NCBI GenBank assembly: GCA_948439925.1
Contig: CAOJNR010000007.1
Span: 1-13,929, forward strand
Source: an uncultured Clostridia bacterium
Lineage (GTDB): Bacteria; Bacillota; Clostridia; Christensenellales; UBA1242
Reading direction: 5' to 3'
Length of the DNA: 13,929 bases
Both the position numbers and the translations under genes were made by a program. Shown here in pieces: positions 6,394-13,929 of this stretch. Below the pieces are notes generated by a model that worked only from the letters and a program-made list of their open reading frames with translations, did not search any database and was not told the DNA's origin. How positions within the stretch are numbered: position 1 is the stretch's first letter; every line of letters begins with the position of its first letter.

Positions 6394-8088
6394 ATGAAAG
6401 AAAAAGATACAACAAAAGTAAAACAAGAAAATATTTTAAAGCGCTGGTATAAGCTCTGTCAGCCAAGCAAAAAATTGTGGTTTTTTCAAGTAACTTTTTA
6501 TATTATCTATGCTGTTATTTACACCTTAATGGCAGTGTTTGCAGCAAAAACAATCAACTGCCTTGTTGAACATGACTATCGAGGCGCGTTTATGTGGCTG
6601 GGTATTGAGTTTGCAGATATTTTGCTCAGAAATGTCTTTTTGCATCTTCAATATGTTTTTTATGGTGACCACTATGGGCATATTCTCAAAAACATAACAA
6701 CAAAGATTTATAATAAACTTTTCAAAAGTGAAGAAAAAGGCATCAAAAAACTGACCGCAGAAAAAATTATTAATATCGCGCAAAACAATATGTCTTACGC
6801 AGCAGAGTTCCCTGACTATGTGGCTTATATAATGCGCTATATTGTTCAAGTTGGAATTGCGCTTGTCACCATTTTCATATCAAACGTTTACGCAGGACTT
6901 ATCGTCACAGCTCTTGGCGTTATCAATTTCTTTGTTTATAACGCACTCAACAAAAAACTTGGCGGACTTATGAAAAAGCGCCACGAAAAGAAAGACTTGT
7001 CTTTCCAAGAGTATTCAAAAATTATTGCTGGCAAGCCTGTCATTGAAGAAATGCATGCAACCGATGACTATAAAGAAAAGTTATTATCCCACATTGACGA
7101 GTATAGCAAGGAATACAAACGCTACTATCTCACAAACTCGTTTAAGGACAATATATATTTTATCATTTGGAATATTGTTGTCTATACTATCACAGCCTTT
7201 CTCATCTACCTCGTTTCGCAAGGCTCAATGGATTTGTCTGTTTATCTCGTTATCGTTCCATACCTGACCTCTTGTATAACCGAGCTTAACAATCTTTACT
7301 CCAAGTTTGGCGGAGTTGAAAATATGCGAGTTGATATTGAAAGAATAAATATCATTCTTTCACTTAACGAAAAACAACTTGTTCAGTATGGAAATGTGAA
7401 CAAAACAACTGACGGATATAACCTCGGTTTTATTGATGTGAGTTATCACTGCCCAGAAACCGACATCACACTTTCAAACATGGATATTTCATTCAAGATG
7501 AATGCAACCAATATCATAAAAGGCGAGAGAAATTGTGGAAAGCGAATTGTTTTCAATATGCTCAGGCGTCGTATCAATCAAGACAGCGGTATGATTATGC
7601 TTGATAACTTAAACCTGATGGACTATAACGAAAAAACTTTCAAAAGTTATATTGACTACTGCTCTGCTCACCCAATGTTTTTGAAAGGAACGATAAAAGA
7701 AAATCTGCTTGTCGCCAACAAAGACTTTTCGGCAATAGAAGCAATGGTCAAAGAACTTGGCCTTGAAGAAGTGATTTCCAAATTGCCACAAGGCTATAAC
7801 ACACAAATATCTGATATATTTGATGGTGAAACAAGATTTTTGATTGGACTTATTCGTGCCTCACTCAGTAAGAGCAAAATTCTTATGATATATGAATACC
7901 CTGACGATGTTTCAGAAAATTTTCATCTTCTCCTTCAAAACATCATTGCATCTTCTGAAAAAAGCAAAAGGACACTTATTTTCTTCACACATAAAGATGA
8001 CTATGATGATTACGCTGACCTTATGTATGAAATAAAGAATGGAAAAGTTAAATCAATAAAAGCTCATGCAAAAAAGACCAAAGTATAA
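6394..8088 (+). CDS. ABC exporter-like TMD-NBD protein with degenerate ATPase motifs
   Basis: The 564-aa protein has the layout of a half-size ABC exporter: a transmembrane domain (helices near 28-55, 66-90, 143-185 and 252-295) and a C-terminal nucleotide-binding domain (about 345-555). The ATPase motifs are badly altered. Walker A is GERNCGKR (377-384), keeping Lys383 but losing the fourth-position Gly and the Ser/Thr. The Q-loop region reads SAHP (424-427), with no Gln. The signature is FDGET (476-480) instead of LSGGQ. Walker B is ILMIYE (496-501), with Tyr for Asp but Glu501 kept. The switch His533 is kept. The frame is intact and the domain complete, so this is not simple decay. It may bind but not hydrolyse ATP, work as the silent half of a heterodimer whose partner is elsewhere, or regulate rather than transport. 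The substrate is unknown. Its stop codon lies in the loop of the terminator hairpin. Confidence 0.88.
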   Translation: MKEKDTTKVKQENILKRWYKLCQPSKKLWFFQVTFYIIYAVIYTLMAVFAAKTINCLVEHDYRGAFMWLGIEFADILLRNVFLHLQYVFYGDHYGHILKNITTKIYNKLFKSEEKGIKKLTAEKIINIAQNNMSYAAEFPDYVAYIMRYIVQVGIALVTIFISNVYAGLIVTALGVINFFVYNALNKKLGGLMKKRHEKKDLSFQEYSKIIAGKPVIEEMHATDDYKEKLLSHIDEYSKEYKRYYLTNSFKDNIYFIIWNIVVYTITAFLIYLVSQGSMDLSVYLVIVPYLTSCITELNNLYSKFGGVENMRVDIERINIILSLNEKQLVQYGNVNKTTDGYNLGFIDVSYHCPETDITLSNMDISFKMNATNIIKGERNCGKRIVFNMLRRRINQDSGMIMLDNLNLMDYNEKTFKSYIDYCSAHPMFLKGTIKENLLVANKDFSAIEAMVKELGLEEVISKLPQGYNTQISDIFDGETRFLIGLIRASLSKSKILMIYEYPDDVSENFHLLLQNIIASSEKSKRTLIFFTHKDDYDDYADLMYEIKNGKVKSIKAHAKKTKV

Positions 8089-8105
8089 AAACTTTGATCT
8101 TTTTT
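8070..8105. terminator. shared bidirectional terminator of ABC gene and trmN6
   Basis: The arms at 8070-8084 and 8091-8105 pair with a 6-nt loop and A/T-rich flanks. On the plus strand there is one C-A mismatch; on the minus strand the same position is a G-U pair, so it should work better for the holB-ricT-trmN6 operon. The ABC stop codon TAA (8086-8088) lies in the loop, and its last lysine codons form the A-rich arm. Confidence 0.8.
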
Positions 8106-8138
8106 ATTTAGACTTGTTATACACTTAACTCAACAAAC

Positions 8139-8858
8139 TCAGTCAATAAAGTTGCGCGTGTGCAACTTTCCCAGATAGTCACCTTCATTGTCATTTGTCA
8201 CAAGATTTGGCAAAACTTTCACGCCTTGCCCTCCGTTTTTGACAGCTTCAATTATAACCAGCACAACCCTGCCTTTTCCATTATCAGTGAAGAACATTGT
8301 CTTAGGCACAAGTTTATTTTTTTGAAGTGATGCGATAAGTTCGCAACTCCGCTCAGCTGTGTAGACCACATAAAATCTGCCTTTATCAATAAGCATATCG
8401 CTTGCACTCTTGCATAATTCATCCATCGGAAGCATTTGATCATGCCTTGCTTTAAGCCTAACAGAGTCCACATTTTGAGTTGTTTTCATATATGGCGGAT
8501 TGGAAAAAACCACATTGAAAGTATGCTTTGGAAAATATTTATTAAAGTTTTGCACTCTGTCACAAATAACTTTTATTTTTTCTTCAAGACCGTTGAGCGC
8601 AATATTCTCTTCTGCAAGTTCAAACATCTCTTTCTGCGCCTCAAAAGCAATTATATTTTGACAAGGCATTTTGGCAGTTAAAAGAATTGAAATAATGCCA
8701 CTGCCTGTGCCTATCTCAACCGCATTTTCATTTTTTCTGAGTTTTACGAAATTTGCAAGAATGACAGAGTCAGATGAAAAAGTGTAAAGGCTTTTGTCTT
8801 GAATTATTTTCAGCCCTTTGCACTGCAAATCTTCAATTTGACGGTTTGAATTTTTCAT
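8139..8858 (-). CDS. trmN6: tRNA1(Val) adenine(37)-N6-methyltransferase-like protein (TrmN6/YabB)
   Basis: This is a 239-aa Rossmann-fold SAM-dependent methyltransferase. Motif I is EIGTGSG (48-54), the acidic residue is in FEAQ (72-75), and the N6-adenine motif NPPY is at 120-123. The C-terminal segment around LPNLVTNDNEGDY matches the tail of Bacillus YabB-type proteins. The Escherichia coli homologue methylates A37 of tRNA-Val; the substrate here is inferred. The ATG overlaps the ricT stop (ATGA, 8855-8858), and it is the last gene of holB-ricT-trmN6. Bacillus yabA, which lies between ricT and yabB, is missing here. Confidence 0.88.
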   Translation of the reverse strand: MKNSNRQIEDLQCKGLKIIQDKSLYTFSSDSVILANFVKLRKNENAVEIGTGSGIISILLTAKMPCQNIIAFEAQKEMFELAEENIALNGLEEKIKVICDRVQNFNKYFPKHTFNVVFSNPPYMKTTQNVDSVRLKARHDQMLPMDELCKSASDMLIDKGRFYVVYTAERSCELIASLQKNKLVPKTMFFTDNGKGRVVLVIIEAVKNGGQGVKVLPNLVTNDNEGDYLGKLHTRNFID

Positions 8859-9673
8859 TGTTCTTTCTTAAACCTGACATCTTTAAGTTCATAATTTTTT
8901 ATTTCTGATGTTGTTTCAGTTTGGAAACGCACTGAAACTGTTTTTTTAATAAGGTCACAATAAATCACCTTGCCTTCACCGTCAGCAGTTTTAACAAAGC
9001 TGTTGAGCTTTGGCATTTCTTTCATGACTTCAACATAATAAGGATTTTCATAAGCAAGACAGCATAAAAGTTTTCCACAAAGTCCACTTATACTGTTTGG
9101 ATTGAGCGATAATCCTTGATTTTTTGCCATTTTGATTGAAACATGGTCGGTGTAATCAAGACCTTGATTGCAACAACAAACTTTGCCACAAGGTCCAATT
9201 CCGCCAAGCACTCTTGTTGCGTCACGTGGGCCAATTTGGCGGAGTTCAATTCGAACTTTAAATCTTTCAGCAAGTTCTTTGACAAGTTCACGGAAGTCAA
9301 CTCTGTTCTCAGCAGTAAAATTGACTGTGATACGTGATAAATTATAGTTGCCTTCAACAGAAATAATCTTCATTTCAAGTTTTCTTTTTTTGACAATCTC
9401 TTTTATTTCTGGCAAGTAGCTTTCTGCTTTCTTGTCATTTTCAAGTGCAAGAGCGACCTCTTCTTCGCTTGCATGACGAAGCACATTTTTGATTGGTTCA
9501 ACAAGTTGGTCTGCTGAAATTTCTTCCTTTTCGCGAACTATTGTCACGATATCCTTGCCTTTTTCAGTTTCAACCAAAACCTTGTCACCTTTTTTGAGTT
9601 CAAGTCCGTTCGGGCTGAAATAGTAGCCATTATTGCCGTGAGCAAACTTCGCTGTTATAACTTCTATTTGCAT
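8855..9673 (-). CDS. ricT: PSP1-domain protein RicT (YaaT)
   Basis: This 272-aa protein has the PSP1 domain across its middle and C-terminal part. In Bacillus, RicT with RicA and RicF forms the iron-sulfur-containing Y-complex, which helps RNase Y mature mRNAs and affects sporulation and biofilm entry. Seven cysteines in two clusters are seen: GPCGKVCCC (160-168; Cys162, 166, 167, 168) and GLCGKLLCC (197-205; Cys199, 204, 205), fitting cluster ligation. GGAGG lies about 10 nt before the ATG, inside the end of holB, with which the gene overlaps by 10 nt. RicA and RicF are not in the window. Confidence 0.93.
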   Translation of the reverse strand: MQIEVITAKFAHGNNGYYFSPNGLELKKGDKVLVETEKGKDIVTIVREKEEISADQLVEPIKNVLRHASEEEVALALENDKKAESYLPEIKEIVKKRKLEMKIISVEGNYNLSRITVNFTAENRVDFRELVKELAERFKVRIELRQIGPRDATRVLGGIGPCGKVCCCNQGLDYTDHVSIKMAKNQGLSLNPNSISGLCGKLLCCLAYENPYYVEVMKEMPKLNSFVKTADGEGKVIYCDLIKKTVSVRFQTETTSEIKNYELKDVRFKKEQ

Positions 9674-10608
9674 AGATATTTAACCTCCAATATATTAAGT
9701 AAAAAGTTTTCAATCGCCAAAGTGAAATTGATGTTGTATACCTTTTCTTTTGACAATTTTTCAAGTAAGAGTGCAATCTCGCAAAGCGCACGAACTGAAT
9801 AGTCACTTTGCACCAAAGACAATCTTTCTTTAAAAGGAAGACGAACAAGGGATTCTTTTCCACTTTTGATTTTGAGCATGTCTTCAACTGCGATTGCAAG
9901 AATTTCAAGTGTCAGCATGATATCACTTTTGTTGTCTAATATTTGCTTTGAAAATTTGAGAACCTCTCTTGAATGTTTCATATCGCATAGAACTGAAACC
10001 GCTTTTTCACAAACATCTTCAAGGTTTTTTGATTTTTCTAATGCTATTGCTTTCCCAATATATCCGTCGCAAAGGCTGACTGCCAAACGATTAGACACAA
10101 GTTTTAAAATATCACTTTTTTCAAGTTTTTCAAGTTGAATCTTGTTGCAACGAGAGCGAATTGTCGGCAAAACCATTTCTGAGTTTGCGCATGTGAGAAT
10201 GAGATAAACATTTTTTGTTGGCTCTTCCAGCGTTTTGAGAAGTTTGTTCTGCGCGCTGTCCATGGAGTTGTCTATGTTTTCAATTATAAAAATTTTCTTG
10301 TCTGCAAAAATTGGTCTGATGAAACTTTCTGAAACGATTTCCTCACTGTCAGACACCAAAAGTTTTTCTTTGAGTGGATATTTTTTAACATCAGGATGAG
10401 CGCCTGCTTCAATCTTTTGACAATTCTCACAAGTTTGACATGCCTTCCCTCCGTCAAGAATCAACATTGACAAAGCTTTTGCAAACTCGCTTGCATAAAA
10501 ACTATCTTTGGTCTGCAAAAGAATTGCCTGCGAAAGAGTGCCTTCCACAGCTTCTTTTTCAAGCATTTTGAAATCTTTTGTGCCTTTTATGATGTTTATA
10601 AGATTCAT
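9664..10608 (-). CDS. holB: DNA polymerase III delta' subunit
   Basis: This is a 314-aa clamp-loader AAA+ subunit, which helps open and load the beta sliding clamp at primed DNA. Features: a Walker A position without the P-loop (around LLQTKDSFYAS, 30-40), as expected for delta'; a zinc-motif region CQTCENC (57-63); LLKTLEEP at 123-130; and the SRC arginine-finger motif at 152-154. Only three cysteines of the usual four-cysteine zinc motif are present, since the first position is replaced in LSMLILDGG. ATG 10608 gives the expected N-terminus, and an in-frame TAA just upstream excludes an earlier start. There is no Shine-Dalgarno sequence, and the -10 box ends six bases before the ATG. It is the first gene of holB-ricT-trmN6. 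Confidence 0.93.
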   Translation of the reverse strand: MNLINIIKGTKDFKMLEKEAVEGTLSQAILLQTKDSFYASEFAKALSMLILDGGKACQTCENCQKIEAGAHPDVKKYPLKEKLLVSDSEEIVSESFIRPIFADKKIFIIENIDNSMDSAQNKLLKTLEEPTKNVYLILTCANSEMVLPTIRSRCNKIQLEKLEKSDILKLVSNRLAVSLCDGYIGKAIALEKSKNLEDVCEKAVSVLCDMKHSREVLKFSKQILDNKSDIMLTLEILAIAVEDMLKIKSGKESLVRLPFKERLSLVQSDYSVRALCEIALLLEKLSKEKVYNINFTLAIENFLLNILEVKYLCK

Positions 10609-10614
10609 AGAATC

Positions 10615-10642
10615 ATTTTAACACAATTTAAAAAGTTTTCAA
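10615..10642 (-). promoter_or_regulatory. promoter of holB-ricT-trmN6; predicts leaderless mRNA
   Basis: On the minus strand TTGAAA (10642-10637, 5/6) and TAAAAT (10620-10615, 5/6, with an extended TGT before it) are 16 nt apart. Only six bases separate the -10 box from the holB ATG, so transcription should start at or one base from the A of the ATG. No ribosome binding site precedes it. Confidence 0.6.
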
Positions 10643-10671
10643 AGCATTTTCTTTAATTCAACTGCCAAATT

Positions 10672-10701
10672 AAAAAGAAGAGCATTTTAACTCTTCTTTT
10701 T
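10672..10701 (-). terminator. terminator overlapping the end of the Ca2+-ATPase gene
   Basis: Perfect 11-bp arms AAAAAGAAGAG (10672-10682) and CTCTTCTTTTT (10691-10701) flank an 8-nt loop that holds the ATPase stop codon TAA (10689-10687). The last codons, encoding RKKKS, build one arm. On the minus strand the T-tract follows the stem directly. It also keeps read-through out of the holB operon. Confidence 0.85.
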
Positions 10702-13299
10702 TCTTCCGATCAAATATTGCACAAGTTTATATAGCTCACTTGCAAGCATCATGATAAATGACAAACCAAATATTATCAACCATTGAGTGCCATTAAGTTT
10801 TGCGAGTGAAAGAATGCCGTAAAGTGGCGTGAAAGCAATAAGTGCTATCAGTCCGAAACAGAACACAAGTGACGCTATGAAGAACCAATTTTTGAAAGGA
10901 TTTGAAAGTATCATTGGCTTATTGGTGCGCATAGACGCAAGATAGAACATTTGAATAATGTTGAGAGTATAGAACGCCATAGTCACACCAACACTTTCAC
11001 TGAAAAATTTGAGTCCGATATAGTAACTCACAACTGTCAATGCTGTTTGAACAAGACCAAGAATAAATATTGACCAGCCAACTCCGTCAGAAAACATACC
11101 CTTTTTGGCATTTCGCGGTTTATGGCTCATAAGGTCTTTTTCAGGTGGTTCAACGCCAAGTGCTATTGCTGGCAAACTGTCGGTTATGAGGTTGATAAAA
11201 AGTATTTGCACTGGAAATAGAAAAATATTGTGAGGGAAAAGTATCGTCGCGAGAAATAGCGAAAGAATTTCGCCCATATTGGCAGAAAAGAGGAATTTGA
11301 CAGTTTTTTGAATGTTGGAATAAATTTTTCTCCCCTCTTCAACAGCAACAACAATGGTTGCAAAGTTATCATCTGTCACAATCAGATCACTGACTTCTTT
11401 GGTTACATCAGTTCCCGCAATACCCATGCCAATTCCTATATCTGCTTTTTTGAGTGAAGGTGCGTCATTGACGCCATCTCCTGTCATGGCAACCACGTGC
11501 CCTTGTTTTTTGAGCGTTTCAACAATTCGAACTTTGTTTTCTGGACTGACGCGAGCAAAGACTGAAATATGATTTATTTTTTCAATAAGAGCTTTTTCGC
11601 TAAGCCTATCAATATCTGCTCCGCACAAAACTTCATCCATTTCATTTGCTATGCCAATCTGCTTGGCTATTGCAAACGCTGTTTCCTTGTGATCGCCTGT
11701 TATCATAACTGGTCGCATGCCTGCTTTAAGGCATTTTTCAACAGCTTTTTTGATCTCTTTTCGTGGCGGGTCAATCATTCCCACAAGGCCAACGAAAACT
11801 AGGTCATCTTCTCTAAGCGAGTCAGTCATTTTGAAAGCGACACCAAGAACGCGAAGAGCCTTCAAGCTCATCTCGCTGTTTGCTTTTGTGATCTCTGAAA
11901 GGTCGCCTTCACCAAGCGGACGGATAACGCCATTAAGCATAATATATTTGCACTTTTTGATAAGATAGTCAAATGCGCCTTTGGTGAACTGGACTTTTTT
12001 GCCTTCAAAGTTGTTCAGTGTTGACATAAGTTTGCGACGAGAGTCAAACGGAATTTCATCAATTCGTGAATTTTGTTTGCAATATTTTTCTTTGTCAAAA
12101 CCTTGTTTTTTGCTGAAATCTGAAAGTGCAATCTCAGTTGGGTCACCAACAAATTTGCCATGACTGAAAGTGGTATCGTTGCAAAGAAGCATGCTGGCCA
12201 TAAAAAATGGAAAACTTTTAGTTTTTGAAAATCTGCCCTCTTGCATAGCGCCATCATAATAAGTTGCAACAACACTCATTTTGTTTTGCGTTATTGTGCC
12301 TGTTTTATCTGAGCAAATGACATCACAACAGCCAAGCGTTTCGACTGAGTGCATGCGTTTGACAATGGCTTTCTGCTTGGCTAGGCGGGCTATGCCAAGA
12401 CTCATAATGATTGTTATAACCGCTGGCATACTTTCAGGAATGGCAGCAACCGAAATTGTCACCGCTGTAAGAAATGCTTGAAGTGGTTGATTCGGTCTTG
12501 CAATCATTTCAAGCACAAAGGTTGCAAGTGCCATTGCAAGAACAATATAGGTGAGAATCTTTCCAATATCCTTGATGCTTTTTTGAAGAGGAGTCATCTC
12601 TTTTTCAGTTGTTGCAATTTGGCTGGCAATTTTGCCTATTTCAGTCTGTGCATTCACGCCGACCACCACGCCTGCCCCGCGCCCAGCCGTGACGGTCGTC
12701 CCTTTGAATGCCATATTTTTTCGCTCCGCCAGTGCTGTTCCCGCTTTGTATATATGCTCGCAATGCTTTTCAACTGAATAGCTTTCACCTGTTAGCGATG
12801 ACTCATCTATTGCAAGACAGTTGCTTTCAATCAACCTCAAATCTGCTGGCACAATGCTTCCACCTTCAAGAAGAACTATGTCACCAACCACTATGGTCTT
12901 ACTGCTGACCTTGCACACCTGCCCATCACGCAAAACAACACCCTCAGGCTCAGTCATTTTTTTGAGCGCTTCAAGTGCACGCTCAGCTTTATTCTCTTGC
13001 AGAATGCCAAAAGTCGCATTCATGATCACAATCCCAAGAATTATGCATCCGTCAATAATCTCACTCGATGTTTTTTCAATAACGCCTATCACAATGGATA
13101 TCGCTGATGCAATCAGAAGAATGAGAATCATAAGATCCTTGAACTGCTCGGCAAAAATCGAACGCTTTTTGACATCCACCTCTTTGCTGTGTGACAAAGA
13201 ATTGAGCCTATCAACAGCCTCTTTTGAAGATAACCCTTTCCTGCTTGTCTTGAATGACGCAAGCGTTTCTTCAATGTTTTGTGAATAATATTCTCTCAT
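10687..13299 (-). CDS. P-type calcium-transporting ATPase (type II, YloB/SERCA-like)
   Basis: This 870-aa pump probably exports Ca2+ across the cytoplasmic membrane at the cost of ATP. Domains in order: N-terminal cation-ATPase segment; TM1-2 (about 53-100); actuator domain with TGES (170-173); TM3-4 with PESMP (288-292); phosphorylation site DKTGT (331-335, Asp331); nucleotide domain with KGA (440-442); hinge MITGDHKET (532-540) and TGDGVNDAP (606-614); then TM5-10. Ca2+-ligand positions are kept: Glu289 in TM4, Asn674 and Glu677 in TM5 (FSANMGE), and Asn703 and Asp707 in TM6 (NLITD). The usual PEGLP reads PESMP, keeping the Glu. Mn2+ is a possible substrate. AGGGGTG lies about 10 nt before the ATG. 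It follows uppP by 15 nt on the same strand. Confidence 0.93.
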   Translation of the reverse strand: MREYYSQNIEETLASFKTSRKGLSSKEAVDRLNSLSHSKEVDVKKRSIFAEQFKDLMILILLIASAISIVIGVIEKTSSEIIDGCIILGIVIMNATFGILQENKAERALEALKKMTEPEGVVLRDGQVCKVSSKTIVVGDIVLLEGGSIVPADLRLIESNCLAIDESSLTGESYSVEKHCEHIYKAGTALAERKNMAFKGTTVTAGRGAGVVVGVNAQTEIGKIASQIATTEKEMTPLQKSIKDIGKILTYIVLAMALATFVLEMIARPNQPLQAFLTAVTISVAAIPESMPAVITIIMSLGIARLAKQKAIVKRMHSVETLGCCDVICSDKTGTITQNKMSVVATYYDGAMQEGRFSKTKSFPFFMASMLLCNDTTFSHGKFVGDPTEIALSDFSKKQGFDKEKYCKQNSRIDEIPFDSRRKLMSTLNNFEGKKVQFTKGAFDYLIKKCKYIMLNGVIRPLGEGDLSEITKANSEMSLKALRVLGVAFKMTDSLREDDLVFVGLVGMIDPPRKEIKKAVEKCLKAGMRPVMITGDHKETAFAIAKQIGIANEMDEVLCGADIDRLSEKALIEKINHISVFARVSPENKVRIVETLKKQGHVVAMTGDGVNDAPSLKKADIGIGMGIAGTDVTKEVSDLIVTDDNFATIVVAVEEGRKIYSNIQKTVKFLFSANMGEILSLFLATILFPHNIFLFPVQILFINLITDSLPAIALGVEPPEKDLMSHKPRNAKKGMFSDGVGWSIFILGLVQTALTVVSYYIGLKFFSESVGVTMAFYTLNIIQMFYLASMRTNKPMILSNPFKNWFFIASLVFCFGLIALIAFTPLYGILSLAKLNGTQWLIIFGLSFIMMLASELYKLVQYLIGRKKKS

Positions 13300-13314
13300 A
13301 AGTTTCTGTCACCC

Positions 13315-13929
13315 CTATGTCAAAAATTGTATGCACAGCGTTAAAACCGTTATGATAATAAGATAAAAACCAAACCACTTGAAACTTGCCTTCTTTGTGA
13401 AAGCCAGCATAATCTTGATTGCAAATATGCCAACAAGAAAGGCAACCAAAAAGCCAAGCGTCATGGAAAGTGCGTCAACGCTGACCGCATTGCCTTCCAT
13501 CACAATTTTGTAAACTTCCATAACCATTGACAGCAAGATGACAGGAATGGACATAAGAAAAGAAAACTTTGCCACCACTTCTTTATCACCACCCGAAAGA
13601 AGCCCCGCACATATTGTTGAACCAGATCGAGATATGCCAGGAAAAACTGCTAGGCCTTGTGCAATACCCATGACAACAGCATTTTTCGCAGTGAACTTGT
13701 CACTTGCAACTTTCTTTTTGGTCACAGCACTTGTCACAAACAACAACACCGCACTTATCAAAAAGCACACTGGCAAAAACGCACCGCTGAATGACGCGTT
13801 GACAATGGGCATAAGCACCAAAACAATAAGACATGTTGGAATTGTTGCAAGCACAACCTTCATCGTTTTTTCTGAAAATGGATGTCGGATCAGTTCCCAC
13901 ACCTCTTTTCTTAGCACAACAAGAATAGA
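13315..13929 (-). CDS. uppP: undecaprenyl-diphosphatase UppP (BacA), 5' part outside the window
   Basis: The last 204 codons of an integral membrane phosphatase are visible; the frame is open to the window end. The family is about 265-280 aa, so roughly 65-75 N-terminal residues, including the first catalytic motif, are missing. The GTG at 13917 is an internal valine codon, not the start. The second signature is present: GIAQGLAVFPGISRSGST, with Arg and Ser in the ISRSGS segment. Multiple TM helices follow. The enzyme recycles undecaprenyl diphosphate to the monophosphate carrier for peptidoglycan synthesis, and extra copies confer bacitracin resistance. It is probably co-transcribed with the Ca2+-ATPase gene 15 nt downstream. 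Confidence 0.93.
   Translation of the reverse strand, partial: SILVVLRKEVWELIRHPFSEKTMKVVLATIPTCLIVLVLMPIVNASFSGAFLPVCFLISAVLLFVTSAVTKKKVASDKFTAKNAVVMGIAQGLAVFPGISRSGSTICAGLLSGGDKEVVAKFSFLMSIPVILLSMVMEVYKIVMEGNAVSVDALSMTLGFLVAFLVGIFAIKIMLAFTKKASFKWFGFYLIIITVLTLCIQFLT

Noticed and set aside
11184..13288. Several 60-155 aa frames on the plus strand opposite the Ca2+-ATPase
   Set aside because: They are antisense to a clearly conserved P-type ATPase and show no domains of their own.
13315..13917. Complete 200-aa UppP starting at GTG 13917
   Set aside because: The frame continues to the window edge and the family is longer, with its first motif missing, so the GTG is internal and the gene is truncated by the window.

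Overview
This is a low-GC window whose gene content points to a spore-forming, or formerly spore-forming, Firmicutes-type bacterium. The evidence is the spore maturation pair spmA-spmB, the RicT (YaaT) protein, a Bacillus-like holB-ricT-trmN6 order and a tatD-rsmA pair. Nothing in the sequence fixes the genus. Both ends are cut: the left edge lies inside a tandem array and the right edge lies inside uppP.

Left end (1-720): a tandem array with a 153-bp period leads into an intact tRNA-Leu(CAG). Copies 1 and 2 are identical and each carries only the first 16 nt of the tRNA gene, followed by hairpins. Copy 3 shares the leader but runs into the real tRNA. About 135 bp downstream of the tRNA is an inverted copy of 22 nt of its T-arm region, split by 37 bp that form two adjoining perfect hairpins. 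A bidirectional terminator closes the region. This is the strangest part of the window.

759-3179 (minus): an 806-aa polytopic membrane protein with a long charged, coiled-coil-like tail. It resembles VirB6/TrbL-type conjugation channel proteins of integrative elements, but no other conjugation gene is visible.

3416-6277: tatD and rsmA (minus strand) diverge from the overlapping pair spmA-spmB (plus strand). 6394-8088 (plus) is an ABC exporter whose ATPase motifs are nearly all degenerate. 8139-10608 (minus) is a tightly overlapping operon, holB-ricT-trmN6, for replication clamp loading, RNA maturation and tRNA modification. In Bacillus the holB-ricT-trmN6 and tatD-rsmA blocks lie in one neighbourhood; here spmAB and the ABC gene sit between them.

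10687-13929 (minus): uppP (undecaprenyl-diphosphatase, truncated by the window edge) is followed 15 nt later by a P-type Ca2+-ATPase.

Two expression features recur. At the ABC gene and the ATPase gene the stop codon lies in the loop of the terminator hairpin. At holB and the ABC gene a good -10 box sits so close to the start codon that the mRNA would be nearly leaderless, and no Shine-Dalgarno sequence is present.
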